Of a stretch of DNA of 25,529 nucleotides, positions 16,174 to 23,178 are shown piece by piece. The notes under the pieces are model-generated. The model worked only from the letters and a program-made list of their open reading frames with translations. It ran no database searches and was not told where the DNA came from. Source of the stretch: an uncultured Bacilli bacterium. GTDB taxonomy: Bacteria; Bacillota_I; Bacilli_A; RF39; UBA660. Position 1 is the first letter of the stretch, and each line of letters starts with the position of its first letter. The position numbers and the translations under genes were made by a program. The stretch covers positions 1-25,529 of the forward strand of contig CAJOQL010000107.1 in the NCBI GenBank assembly GCA_905236935.1, in the 5' to 3' direction.

Positions 16174-17061
16174 ATGGAGAATGAATCTGATTTAGGTAAT
16201 GTTTGGTATAATGCTTTTAATATAATTGATATTGTTTCAAAAGAAGGAAATATTGAAGAACGTTTATCTGAAGCTTTAAAAATGATTTCTACTTTTACAC
16301 TTGCTAGTGATGTTCAAATATATAAAAAGTCTAAATGTTATTATAATATTGAGTGCTATGCTGGTTTGCATGAGAAAAAAGAATTAAGTGATTTTTATAG
16401 GGATGGTAAGCTACTTTTAGATTATGAACCAATAAAAGTAGAAACAAATGATAATATATATTTAGTTATATTAAAAAATAATGATATTGTTGATGAAGAA
16501 TTAAATATAAAGTATAAATCTGTTATTAAAAGAACTTTTGAAATAATTTTTAGAGTTATAGAAGATAGGGAAAAAATAATAATGGCTTCTAAGACTGATG
16601 CACTTACTAATGTTGGAAATAAATATTCTTATGATCAATATGTTGATGAGCTATCTGAAACTGATAATTTAATAACTTATACTTTAGTTGATTTATTTAG
16701 ATTGAAATATGTTAATGATCATCATGGTCATGCAGCAGGTGATAGATATATAATTACTACTGCTAAATTGATTGAAAATGTACTTGATGATGATGATAAA
16801 TTATTTAGAATTGGCGGGGATGAGTTCGTTATTTTGTCTAATGGCTTTAAACATGATGAAATTAAAAATAAATTAGAAAGAGTTAATATGATATTGAGTT
16901 GTGAAATGCTTGAATATAATTTGCCTTTTCCATTGTGTGCAAATTATGGAATTGTTGAGCAAATTAATGATTTTAAACTTGCAAATATTGAAGCAGATGT
17001 AGCTTTATCTAAGCATAAAATAGAAACTTATGAAAGACTTCATATTAAGCGAAGACAATAA
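16174..17061 (+). CDS. GGDEF-domain protein (predicted diguanylate cyclase), possible retron partner
   Basis: A 295-residue cytosolic protein from ATG 16174, chosen over GTG 16168 because AGGTGA (16161-16166) is spaced for the ATG. Residues 1 to about 135 look like a small GAF-like sensor domain (DIVSKEGNIEERLSEALKMI opening) ending in a linker helix. Residues 139-295 are a GGDEF domain: KTDALTNVGNKYSYD (140-154), VDLFRLKYVNDHHGHAAGD (172-190), intact RIGGDEF (212-218) and ADVALSKHK (274-282). The usual DxD-x-FK segment reads D173-L-F-R-L-K, so the first metal aspartate is kept and the second is replaced by Phe. No RxxD inhibitory site is seen. c-di-GMP synthesis, or another nucleotide product, is plausible. 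It starts 37 nt after the RT stop on the same strand, making it the retron's candidate effector or an unrelated neighbour. Confidence 0.85.
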   Translation: MENESDLGNVWYNAFNIIDIVSKEGNIEERLSEALKMISTFTLASDVQIYKKSKCYYNIECYAGLHEKKELSDFYRDGKLLLDYEPIKVETNDNIYLVILKNNDIVDEELNIKYKSVIKRTFEIIFRVIEDREKIIMASKTDALTNVGNKYSYDQYVDELSETDNLITYTLVDLFRLKYVNDHHGHAAGDRYIITTAKLIENVLDDDDKLFRIGGDEFVILSNGFKHDEIKNKLERVNMILSCEMLEYNLPFPLCANYGIVEQINDFKLANIEADVALSKHKIETYERLHIKRRQ

Positions 17062-17228
17062 TTAGTGATAAGATTTTTATATAATTTATTTAAGTCAGTA
17101 ATTTATTCAATTTCTTTATTTTTAAACTCTTTAATATTAAAAAAATTTATAAAAGTTTAATTCAATAAAGTTTATATTATGAAATATAATAATTTCAAAT
17201 TATGGGATATTTAAGTGACATTTTTGAT

Positions 17229-17277
17229 AAAAGGTAGTTTTGCAGGTTTAAATGGTTCCATGTAAACACCTTTTTTT
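17229..17277 (+). terminator. Terminator downstream of the GGDEF gene
   Basis: AAAAGGTAGTTT (17229-17240) pairs with AAACACCTTTT (17264-17274) with a bulged A and 23-nt loop, followed by T's to 17277. It is the first convincing terminator after the lipoprotein/retron/GGDEF genes, about 170 nt after the GGDEF stop. Confidence 0.65.
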
Positions 17278-17308
17278 ATTATATGATATAAAATTACTTC
17301 GGTTAATG

Positions 17309-17345
17309 AAAATGCACTATTTTTTAAAAATATAGTGCATTTTAT
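17309..17345 (+). terminator. Second strong hairpin with T-rich 3' arm
   Basis: A perfect 12-bp stem, AAAATGCACTAT (17309-17320) with ATAGTGCATTTT (17332-17343), loop of 11 nt. The A-rich left and T-rich right sides make it potentially bidirectional. Confidence 0.7.
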
Positions 17346-17424
17346 ATAAAAAAGCGTTGTGTTTTGTCAAAAATTGATACAAATCATTAATTAACACATA
17401 GTAATGCACTTTTTGATATCAAAC

Positions 17425-17447
17425 AAAAAACGTCGATTAGTTCGACG
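17425..17447 (-). terminator. Minus-strand terminator next to the tRNA-derived repeat
   Basis: CGTCGA (17431-17436) pairs with TCGACG (17442-17447); on the minus strand the stem runs straight into TTTTTT. It lies just beyond the displaced tRNA 3' end at 17452, where the original terminator of tRNA-Gly would be expected if an element had inserted. Confidence 0.7.
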
Positions 17448-17451
17448 CTTA

Positions 17452-17466
17452 TTTCAAATGGAGCAA
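17452..17466. repeat. Left copy of 15-bp direct repeat (candidate att site)
   Basis: TTTCAAATGGAGCAA, identical to 19683-19697. On the minus strand it is the last 8 nt of tRNA-Gly (TTGCTCCA) plus 7 nt of flank, without the rest of a tRNA. This is the usual form of the displaced end left by integration into a tRNA gene. Confidence 0.7.
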
Positions 17467-17472
17467 TTAAGC

Positions 17473-17486
17473 AACAGCTTACGAAC
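17473..17486 (+). repeat. Left arm of a 14-bp imperfect inverted repeat
   Basis: AACAGCTTACGAAC here matches the minus strand of 19670-19683 (AACAACTTACGAAC) at 13 of 14 positions. Both copies lie at the inner side of the 15-bp direct repeats, six bases away here and touching on the right. They could be recombinase binding sites or fortuitous parts of hairpins. Confidence 0.45.
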
Positions 17487-17588
17487 TAATAAGTTCTCTT
17501 TCTAAGAATTATAAATTAATCATTATTAAAATTCAATGATATTTTGATAATCTTATGGTATTATTTACATTATTTTTCTAATAATGAA

Positions 17589-17628
17589 AATGATTTTATA
17601 GGAGACAATTAATCAGTATAAAATCATT
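17589..17628 (-). terminator. Hairpin just downstream of the J-domain gene
   Basis: AATGATTTTATA (17589-17600) pairs perfectly with TATAAAATCATT (17617-17628), loop 16 nt. On the minus strand it follows the J-domain stop by 5 nt and is followed by TTTTC, so it is a probable though not ideal terminator. Confidence 0.6.
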
Positions 17629-17633
17629 ATTTG

Positions 17634-19595
17634 TTATTTAATTATATAATTCTTATCTTTTCTTTTTTCTTCATTTTCATAAGTAATTACAGATTTTTCT
17701 ACTTGTATTTTAATAGCAGTAATTAGTTCATTAATATCCTTATAATCTCCACCATAAATAGAATAATCTAATGGTGTAGTTAGCTTTTTATTAATATTTT
17801 GTTTAATTCCAAATAAAGTAATATTAGAAACTCTAGATATGTAAACTTGGCCTAATTTATATAAAACCAAATATCTCGAAATAGCATCAAATTCTTTTCC
17901 GATGTACTCTGCTTTTTGTAAAAAATCTTCTAATGAAATAAATTTATTTTTAATTTTGTCAATTGGCATCATTTCTTTAGTTGTAATAGTACCAGTTCTA
18001 TACATATAATAATTTCCATCTTCTTCTTTAAGATAAAAGAGAGATTCATCTGCAAATGTATTTCTCATATATTCAGGTTTTATAATATATACACCAGAAG
18101 CAATATTGATTTTATTAGTACTATTAATTAAAGACATATCTTCATCATAACTGTTAAAGGTAATTCTAGATAAAATATCGATTGTTGCATCAATATCAAT
18201 TTCTTGATTTTCTAGTTTAGCAAAAATTTTAATTACTGCTTCAAATATTTCATTAACTTTTTGTAATTCTTTATAATTAATAGGACTTATCGAAGCTAGT
18301 TTATTATGATAATTTGTTATTAAAATGTTATATGCTTTATTTAATAATTCTCTATTTTTATTAAATTGCAATATTTTTTCTAGTTTTCTTTCAATATCAT
18401 CTAAGTTAGAGGTAATATCGTCACCTTTATTAAATCTTTGTTCACAGTTTTTTAATTCTTCATATAAATTATTAAAACTATTAACTTCTAATTGATCAGG
18501 AATATCGTCAAAATTCTTTTTAATTTTATTAAGTCTATTAATAATAGCAAAGTTTCGAGCAAATATATTTTCAATTTCATCATGAAATTTTTTAATAAAA
18601 TCTTCTAATTGTGTTTCAGCAAAGTCTCTTTCTTTTGCATAAGATGTGTATGAATCTATTTTACCTGATATTCTTATTTTTACATATTCATTATATCCAG
18701 CATAGTCTTTATATTTCTCAGCATATTTTGTTAACATTTCTTTAAAGTATTCTTTAAATTTTTCGGTAATAATACTATGCATATTTCCAATACAAATTTC
18801 AACTAAATAATCATCTTTTCCAATAGCAATAATTACTTTTTCTATTGTTTCAGAGATAAAATCTTTTAAATGTGTATAGCCTATATATTCTTTGTACTTT
18901 TCAGTTTCTTTTTTTAATCTATCTTGTAATTGTTTTGTTCTATCTTCATATTGTTTTTTCATTTGTTCAAGTTGTTCATAAAATTTTGATACCGACCAGT
19001 TATAATTAACTCTACGTCGAATAAAATCATAATTAAGATTATTAATTTTACAATATTCTATTAGTAGTTCAGTTAATTTATCAATTATAGACCTAACAAA
19101 AAAATTATATTGTCTATTAATATCTCCTTTATCTTTACATATTATAATTATATTAATAATATTATTTGTTTCTCTTTCAATATCTTTTAAAAGAGCATGA
19201 ATATATTTTGGATATATATTAATATTAATTATATTTGCTCTTTCTTTAATCTTTTTTATGACTTCTTGCTTATATTTTTCTAATTCTAATTCAGCTTCTT
19301 TTGAATAGTTATAAGTTTTACGATTATTATAAGCTGAACTATAACTATTTGATGAAGTAATATTTACGCTTTTATTTATATCACTTGGATTAGTAAAATA
19401 CTTCTTTTTTAAATAATCATGTGCTTCATTAATTTTAATCATTTTTTCATGAGCAAACTTTATTTCTTCTTCTGAGGCATTATCATAATTATCAGGATGA
19501 TATTTTTTTACTAATTCGCGATATGCTGCAAGTTCTTCTTCTCCTGTAAATGAACTACCTAATCCTAATATTCTTATTGCTTCATTATCATTCAT
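17634..19595 (-). CDS. Large J-domain protein with coiled-coil body, unknown function
   Basis: A 653-residue protein on the minus strand with an N-terminal J domain (about 4-67) whose HPD motif is at 33-35 in KKYHPDNYDNASEEE, followed by KINEAHDYLKKKYF. J domains stimulate Hsp70 ATPase, so DnaK recruitment is expected. There is no Gly/Phe region or zinc-finger, so it is not DnaJ itself. Residues about 95-480 are almost entirely charged helix, Lys/Glu/Ile/Asn-rich, probably long coiled coil. The last 150 residues look beta-containing (SGVYIIKPEYMRNTF, EEDGNYYMYRTGTI, SIYGGDYKDI). No membrane segment. ATG 19595 follows GGAAG at about 10 nt. It is the only gene between the two tRNA-derived direct repeats, so it may be cargo of a small islet. 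Confidence 0.75.
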   Translation of the reverse strand: MNDNEAIRILGLGSSFTGEEELAAYRELVKKYHPDNYDNASEEEIKFAHEKMIKINEAHDYLKKKYFTNPSDINKSVNITSSNSYSSAYNNRKTYNYSKEAELELEKYKQEVIKKIKERANIININIYPKYIHALLKDIERETNNIINIIIICKDKGDINRQYNFFVRSIIDKLTELLIEYCKINNLNYDFIRRRVNYNWSVSKFYEQLEQMKKQYEDRTKQLQDRLKKETEKYKEYIGYTHLKDFISETIEKVIIAIGKDDYLVEICIGNMHSIITEKFKEYFKEMLTKYAEKYKDYAGYNEYVKIRISGKIDSYTSYAKERDFAETQLEDFIKKFHDEIENIFARNFAIINRLNKIKKNFDDIPDQLEVNSFNNLYEELKNCEQRFNKGDDITSNLDDIERKLEKILQFNKNRELLNKAYNILITNYHNKLASISPINYKELQKVNEIFEAVIKIFAKLENQEIDIDATIDILSRITFNSYDEDMSLINSTNKINIASGVYIIKPEYMRNTFADESLFYLKEEDGNYYMYRTGTITTKEMMPIDKIKNKFISLEDFLQKAEYIGKEFDAISRYLVLYKLGQVYISRVSNITLFGIKQNINKKLTTPLDYSIYGGDYKDINELITAIKIQVEKSVITYENEEKRKDKNYIIK

Positions 19596-19644
19596 GACTT
19601 AGTCACTTCCTTGATTTAATATTATCATATTTATTATTAGTATA

Positions 19645-19680
19645 AAATAAAAACTTACTTACCATAATGGTTCGTAAGTT
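19645..19680 (-). terminator. Terminator of tRNA-Gly
   Basis: AACTTAC (19652-19658) pairs with GTAAGTT (19674-19680), with an inner ACCAT/ATGGT stem; on the minus strand it ends in TTTTTATTTT. It is 10 nt after the tRNA 3' end. In the insertion model it belongs to the incoming element, the original terminator being at 17425-17447. Confidence 0.75.
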
Positions 19681-19683
19681 GTT
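19670..19683 (-). repeat. Right arm of the 14-bp imperfect inverted repeat
   Basis: Minus-strand AACAACTTACGAAC, 13/14 identical to plus-strand 17473-17486. It overlaps the tRNA terminator stem, so the similarity may have more than one cause. Confidence 0.45.
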
Positions 19684-19697
19684 TTCAAATGGAGCAA
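19683..19697. repeat. Right copy of 15-bp direct repeat, within the tRNA-Gly 3' end
   Basis: TTTCAAATGGAGCAA, identical to 17452-17466. It spans the CCA end of tRNA-Gly and 7 nt beyond it. The repeats bound about 2.2 kb. Confidence 0.7.
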
Positions 19698-19764
19698 GTG
19701 AGGGTAGTCGAAACCCCGTCTCAACCTTGGCAAGGTTGCATTCTAGCCGTTGAACCACACCTGC
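19690..19764 (-). tRNA. tRNA-Gly (anticodon GCC)
   Basis: A 75-nt tRNA with encoded CCA. The acceptor stem is GCAGGTG with CACTTGC and discriminator T. The D arm is GTTC/GAAT. The anticodon arm CAACC-TTGCCAA-GGTTG has anticodon GCC at 19729-19731. The T arm is GGGGT-TTCGACT-ACCCT. All stems pair with only G-T exceptions. It has its own promoter and terminator, so it should be functional despite being the apparent integration target. Confidence 0.95.
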
Positions 19765-19777
19765 ATTTGATATGAAT

Positions 19778-19805
19778 ATTATAGCATAATTAGATATAAT
19801 TTCAA
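19778..19805 (-). promoter_or_regulatory. Promoter of tRNA-Gly
   Basis: On the minus strand TTGAAA (19800-19805) and TATAAT (19778-19783) are 16 bp apart, with TGC directly before the -10 (extended form). The distance to the tRNA 5' end suits a short leader. Confidence 0.8.
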
Positions 19806-19839
19806 GAGATTTTGCATAAAAAATCTAGTGGTCATTAAA

Positions 19840-19868
19840 TTTACTTTTTATTATTAACGTGATACAAT
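19840..19868 (+). promoter_or_regulatory. Promoter of the LTA synthase gene
   Basis: TTTACT (19840-19845) and TACAAT (19863-19868) are 17 bp apart, with TGA before the -10. It is divergent from the tRNA promoter and 26 bp from ATG 19894, with AAGGG as ribosome binding site. Confidence 0.6.
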
Positions 19869-19893
19869 ACTATAAATAGAAGGGTAATGAACT

Positions 19894-21900
19894 ATGAAAG
19901 AATATTTAAGTAAGATATACAATATGGTTATTCATTTTATTAAGTATAATGTTCAATTTACATCATTTATAATTCTTTCAATATTATGTTCTATCTTTGT
20001 TAGAATTTATACTAGTGGGAATTTAGCATTTAATCCATTGGTTTTTGATATTTGTATGCCTATTTTATTTGGGGCTTTTTGTTATTTGTTTAGGCCTAAA
20101 AAACAATTTGGATATTTATTTATTTGTTTAATTGTTTTATCGTTAGTATGTATTATTAATAGTATTTATTATAGTTTTTATAGTTCTTATGCATCTTTTA
20201 GTTTATTATCGTCACTTGGTCAAGCTAGTGAGGTTACGGATGCAATTTTTGAAAAACTTAGACTTATTCAATTTATATATTTACTTGCTCCAGTATTATT
20301 TATAATTATTAATAGGAAATTAAGTAGAAGAGATTATTTTGAGTTTATTACTAAAATAGAAGATGGTAAGAAAACATTTAAATATGTACTTGGAATAGGT
20401 GCTAGTATATTTGCTTTTGGATGTGCTATTATGAACGGCGGGGCATGGAGTAGTTTAACTAAGCAATGGAATAGAGAATATGCAGTTAATCATTTTGGAA
20501 TTGTGGTTTATCAAATTAATGATTTTATAAATACTTTAAAACCAACAATTAATTCTTGGGTAGGATATGATGTTGCCTATAAGAAGTTTACTGATTATTA
20601 TGAGAATAATACTATTAAAAAGAGTGATAATGAATATACAAATAAATTTTTAGATTATAATGTAGTTTTTGTTCATATGGAAAGTATTATGACATTTTTA
20701 CTTGATTTAAATATTAATAATGTAGAGATTACTCCAAATTTAAATAAACTTGCTAAAGAGGGAATATATTTTAATAATTTTTATCCACAAATAAGTGCAG
20801 GAACTTCTAGTGATACAGAATTTACTTTAAGTACATCTTTAATGCCTTCTGCAAGTGGAACTGTATTTGTAAGTTATTTTGATAGAGAATATGAGAGCAT
20901 TCAAAAACTACTTAAAAATAGAGGATATTATACTTTTAGTATGCATGGAAATAAAGCTAGTATGTGGAATAGAAATAAAATGCATCCTAATTTAGGTTAT
21001 ATGGATTTTTATTCTCAAACTTCTTTTGATTTAGATGAACTTATTGGGCTTGGATTATCAGATAAATCATTTTTTAGACAAGCAATTCCAATTTTAGAAA
21101 CTATTGAAGAAAATAATAAAAAGTATATGGGAACAGTTATTACATTAACTAATCATACTCCTTTTGATAATAATAATTTGTTTGAACAAATCAATTTAAG
21201 ATATAAAGGTAAAGTTTTTGATGAAAAGTTAAATAAATATGTAGATGTAGATTATGATTATTTAGAAAATACTAAATTAGGTGATTATATTCGTAGTAGT
21301 CATTATGCAGATGAAGCTTTAGGTGAGTTTATTAAGTATATTAATGAAAGTAATTACTTTAATAAAACAATATTTGTTTTTTATGGAGATCATGATCCAA
21401 AACTTGCTTTAAATGAATTTTATAATTATTATAATTATGATTTTAAAACGGGAAAAATTAAAACAATAGATGATGAAGATTATATTCCTTATGATTATTA
21501 TGATAATGAATTAAATAAAAAAACTCCTTTAATAATTTGGAGTAAAAATGAAAAATTTAATTCTTTAGTTGATTATAAAATGGGAATGATTGATGTTATG
21601 CCTACTCTTGGAAATATGTTTGGAGTGTATAATAAGTATGCACTAGGTAAGGATATTTTTGAGGTTAAAAATAATAATATTGTATCTTTTCCAAATGGAA
21701 ATTTTTTAACTAGCAAAGTTTATTATCGTAATAGTAAAGAAGAATATAAGCCTTTAACTATGGATGAGGTTTTAAGTGAAGATTATATAAGTTATATAAG
21801 AGAATATACTGATAATTTAATTGAAGTATCTAATGGAATAATTACTCATGATTTGATAAAATCAAGTAAAAATAAAGATGAAGTAAAGGAAATAAAATAG
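19894..21900 (+). CDS. ltaS: Lipoteichoic acid synthase family protein (LtaS-like)
   Basis: A 668-residue membrane enzyme that would transfer glycerol phosphate from phosphatidylglycerol to the growing teichoic-acid chain outside the cell. Five hydrophobic helices fill about residues 20-180. The extracellular sulfatase-type domain begins near 250. Catalytic and metal residues align with S. aureus LtaS: E263 in HMES, nucleophile T304 in SAGTSSD, W358 and R360 in MWNR, H421 in LTNHTPF, and D499-H500 in YGDHD. NGGAWSSLTKQWNREY before the catalytic domain is typical of the linker. The family also includes LTA primase and phosphoglycerol transferases, so the exact role is less sure than the chemistry. 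It has its own promoter; the next gene begins 10 nt after its stop and is probably co-transcribed. Confidence 0.9.
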   Translation: MKEYLSKIYNMVIHFIKYNVQFTSFIILSILCSIFVRIYTSGNLAFNPLVFDICMPILFGAFCYLFRPKKQFGYLFICLIVLSLVCIINSIYYSFYSSYASFSLLSSLGQASEVTDAIFEKLRLIQFIYLLAPVLFIIINRKLSRRDYFEFITKIEDGKKTFKYVLGIGASIFAFGCAIMNGGAWSSLTKQWNREYAVNHFGIVVYQINDFINTLKPTINSWVGYDVAYKKFTDYYENNTIKKSDNEYTNKFLDYNVVFVHMESIMTFLLDLNINNVEITPNLNKLAKEGIYFNNFYPQISAGTSSDTEFTLSTSLMPSASGTVFVSYFDREYESIQKLLKNRGYYTFSMHGNKASMWNRNKMHPNLGYMDFYSQTSFDLDELIGLGLSDKSFFRQAIPILETIEENNKKYMGTVITLTNHTPFDNNNLFEQINLRYKGKVFDEKLNKYVDVDYDYLENTKLGDYIRSSHYADEALGEFIKYINESNYFNKTIFVFYGDHDPKLALNEFYNYYNYDFKTGKIKTIDDEDYIPYDYYDNELNKKTPLIIWSKNEKFNSLVDYKMGMIDVMPTLGNMFGVYNKYALGKDIFEVKNNNIVSFPNGNFLTSKVYYRNSKEEYKPLTMDEVLSEDYISYIREYTDNLIEVSNGIITHDLIKSSKNKDEVKEIK

Positions 21901-21909
21901 GGTGATAAG

Positions 21910-22515
21910 GTGAAAAAAAAGGTAATACTGTTTATAATGCTAGTTATATTAGTATATGCTATTGGAGGAATAGTATATATTAAGTTAAATAAAAATGAAG
22001 ATGAAGTTGTTAAAGTTTCTAATTTAGATACAATAAAAGGCTATGATTATACACTTAAAAGTAATGATAGTGAATATTATAAAAGTTTATTTAATGAACT
22101 TAAAAAAAATTTGGAAAGTAAAGATATAGATGATGAAGAGTATGCTAAATTAATTGCTAAAATGTTTATAACTGATTTGTATTCTTTAGATAATAAACTT
22201 AATAAGTATGATGTTGGTGGGGCTTTATTTGTACATACAGATTATGTACAAAATTATAAGTTAAATGTGCAAAATACTATTTATAAATATATGGAAGATA
22301 ATAGTACTAATTCACGTAATCAAGAACTTCCAGAAGTAATGAATGTAAATATTATAAAATGTGAAAAAACGAATTATAAAATTAAAGATAATTCGCTTAC
22401 AGGATATAAGATAACTTTAGAATGGACCTATAAAAGTGATTTAGGTTATGATTCGAAAGGAGAAGTTACCTTAGTAAAAATAGATAATAAATATTATGTT
22501 GTACAGAAGGATTAA
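21910..22515 (+). CDS. Membrane-anchored protein of unknown function downstream of ltaS
   Basis: A 201-residue protein with a single N-terminal membrane helix (about 4-24) and a polar extracytoplasmic domain. It starts at GTG 21910, with AGGGTGAT around the preceding stop as ribosome binding site, 10 nt after ltaS, so the two form one operon. The C-terminal half (TGYKITLEWTYKSD, KGEVTLVKIDNKYYVVQKD) looks like an alpha+beta fold ending in paired strands, as in NTF2-like domains, but I cannot assign a family. A link with teichoic-acid synthesis is inferred only from position. A strong terminator overlaps its stop. Confidence 0.75.
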   Translation: MKKKVILFIMLVILVYAIGGIVYIKLNKNEDEVVKVSNLDTIKGYDYTLKSNDSEYYKSLFNELKKNLESKDIDDEEYAKLIAKMFITDLYSLDNKLNKYDVGGALFVHTDYVQNYKLNVQNTIYKYMEDNSTNSRNQELPEVMNVNIIKCEKTNYKIKDNSLTGYKITLEWTYKSDLGYDSKGEVTLVKIDNKYYVVQKD

Positions 22516-22537
22516 ATAAAGATCCTTCTTTTTATTT
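22505..22537 (+). terminator. Terminator of the ltaS operon
   Basis: AGAAGGAT (22505-22512) and ATCCTTCT (22522-22529) form an 8-bp stem with a 9-nt loop, then TTTTATTTT. It also faces the convergent DUF378 gene. Confidence 0.85.
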
Positions 22538-22740
22538 TACTCGTGCATATCTAAATCCATTAATAGAATGCCTACATTAATTAAACTTGTTAAACCTACT
22601 AGAGAATATACTATTCTTGGAATAATAGATTCTGCACCAAATAGAGCTTCTACTAAGTTAAAATCTAGTAAACCAATTAATCCCCAGTTAATGCCACCAA
22701 TAATGGTTACGGCTAAACATACTTTTTGTAATGTTGTCAT
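22537..22740 (-). CDS. DUF378 family small membrane protein (YuzA-like)
   Basis: A 67-residue protein with two membrane helices (about 5-22 and 42-62). It carries the conserved DUF378 features GGINWGLIGLLDFNLVEALFG and IVYSLVGLTSL. The family is common in Firmicutes and its function is not known. AGAGGT precedes ATG 22740 on the minus strand. It is convergent with the ltaS operon and divergent from the truncated lipoprotein gene. Confidence 0.9.
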   Translation of the reverse strand: MTTLQKVCLAVTIIGGINWGLIGLLDFNLVEALFGAESIIPRIVYSLVGLTSLINVGILLMDLDMHE

Positions 22741-22832
22741 AAATTAACCTCTTTTCTAGTATTAGTATGAGCAAAGTAAAAATTATTATACATAAAATTA
22801 AAAGTTTAAAATAATATTAGATAGGAGGTTAA

Positions 22833-23177
22833 ATGAAAAAGTTTTTTATTCTTTGGTTAGGGATAATTCTTGTTGTTAGTGGATGTGGTAAAGGAAAAGA
22901 TAATTCTAATATTAAAGATAGTTTTATAAAAAATAATGAGAAAAGAAGTAAATATTTAGTTAAAGGAACAATGGATATTATTAGTAATGAAGATACTTTT
23001 ACATATAATGTTATAGCAGCTAGAGAGAAAGATATGTATAGGGTAAATTTAACTAATACTATAAATAATCATGAGCAGGTTATTCTTAAAAATATGGATG
23101 GGGTTTATGTTATAGCCCACAAATGTTACTATTTTTTTATTAAATTAATTAGTGATTTAAGTCACTTTTTATTTTGA
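22833..23177 (+). pseudogene. Lipoprotein gene truncated by the serine-recombinase element
   Basis: AGGAGG (22823-22828) precedes ATG 22833 and a lipoprotein signal ending in VVSGC. The mature part GTMDIISNEDTFTYNV... MYRVNLTNTINNHEQVILKN reads like the start of a LolA/germination-type lipoprotein family of Firmicutes that normally continues past the NxDGVYVL segment for a few hundred residues. Here the family match stops at DGVYVI (about 23118) and the last 19 residues, from AHKCYYFF, are unlike it and end at TGA 23175-23177. The minus-strand recombinase gene ends two bases beyond. The simplest reading is that an element inserted at about 23118. The missing 3' part is not found in the window. 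Confidence 0.7.
23151..23175 (+). terminator. Short hairpin at left end of the recombinase element
   Basis: AGTGA (23151-23155) and TCACT (23162-23166) with loop TTTAAG, followed by TTTTTATTTT. It would stop rightward transcription from the broken lipoprotein gene before it opposes the recombinase. Confidence 0.6.
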
Positions 23178-23178
23178 T

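Larger units (their letters stand above)
17062..17633 (+). other. Gene-free 572-bp stretch with terminators and one end of a direct repeat
   Basis: No ORF of note. From left to right it contains AT-rich sequence (17062-17228), a first terminator (17229-17277), a second hairpin (17309-17345), unassigned sequence, a minus-strand terminator (17425-17447), a copy of the tRNA-Gly 3' end (17452-17466), two small hairpins (17468-17481 and 17483-17496) and a last hairpin beside the J-domain gene (17589-17628). Each is listed separately or named here. Confidence 0.7.

Noticed and set aside
17452..17520. A second complete tRNA gene
   Set aside because: Only the last 8 nt of tRNA-Gly match; the preceding minus-strand sequence has no T arm or anticodon arm.
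17062..17633. CRISPR array or repeat cluster in the gene-free stretch
   Set aside because: Hairpins differ from one another and are not regularly spaced; no cas gene in the window.
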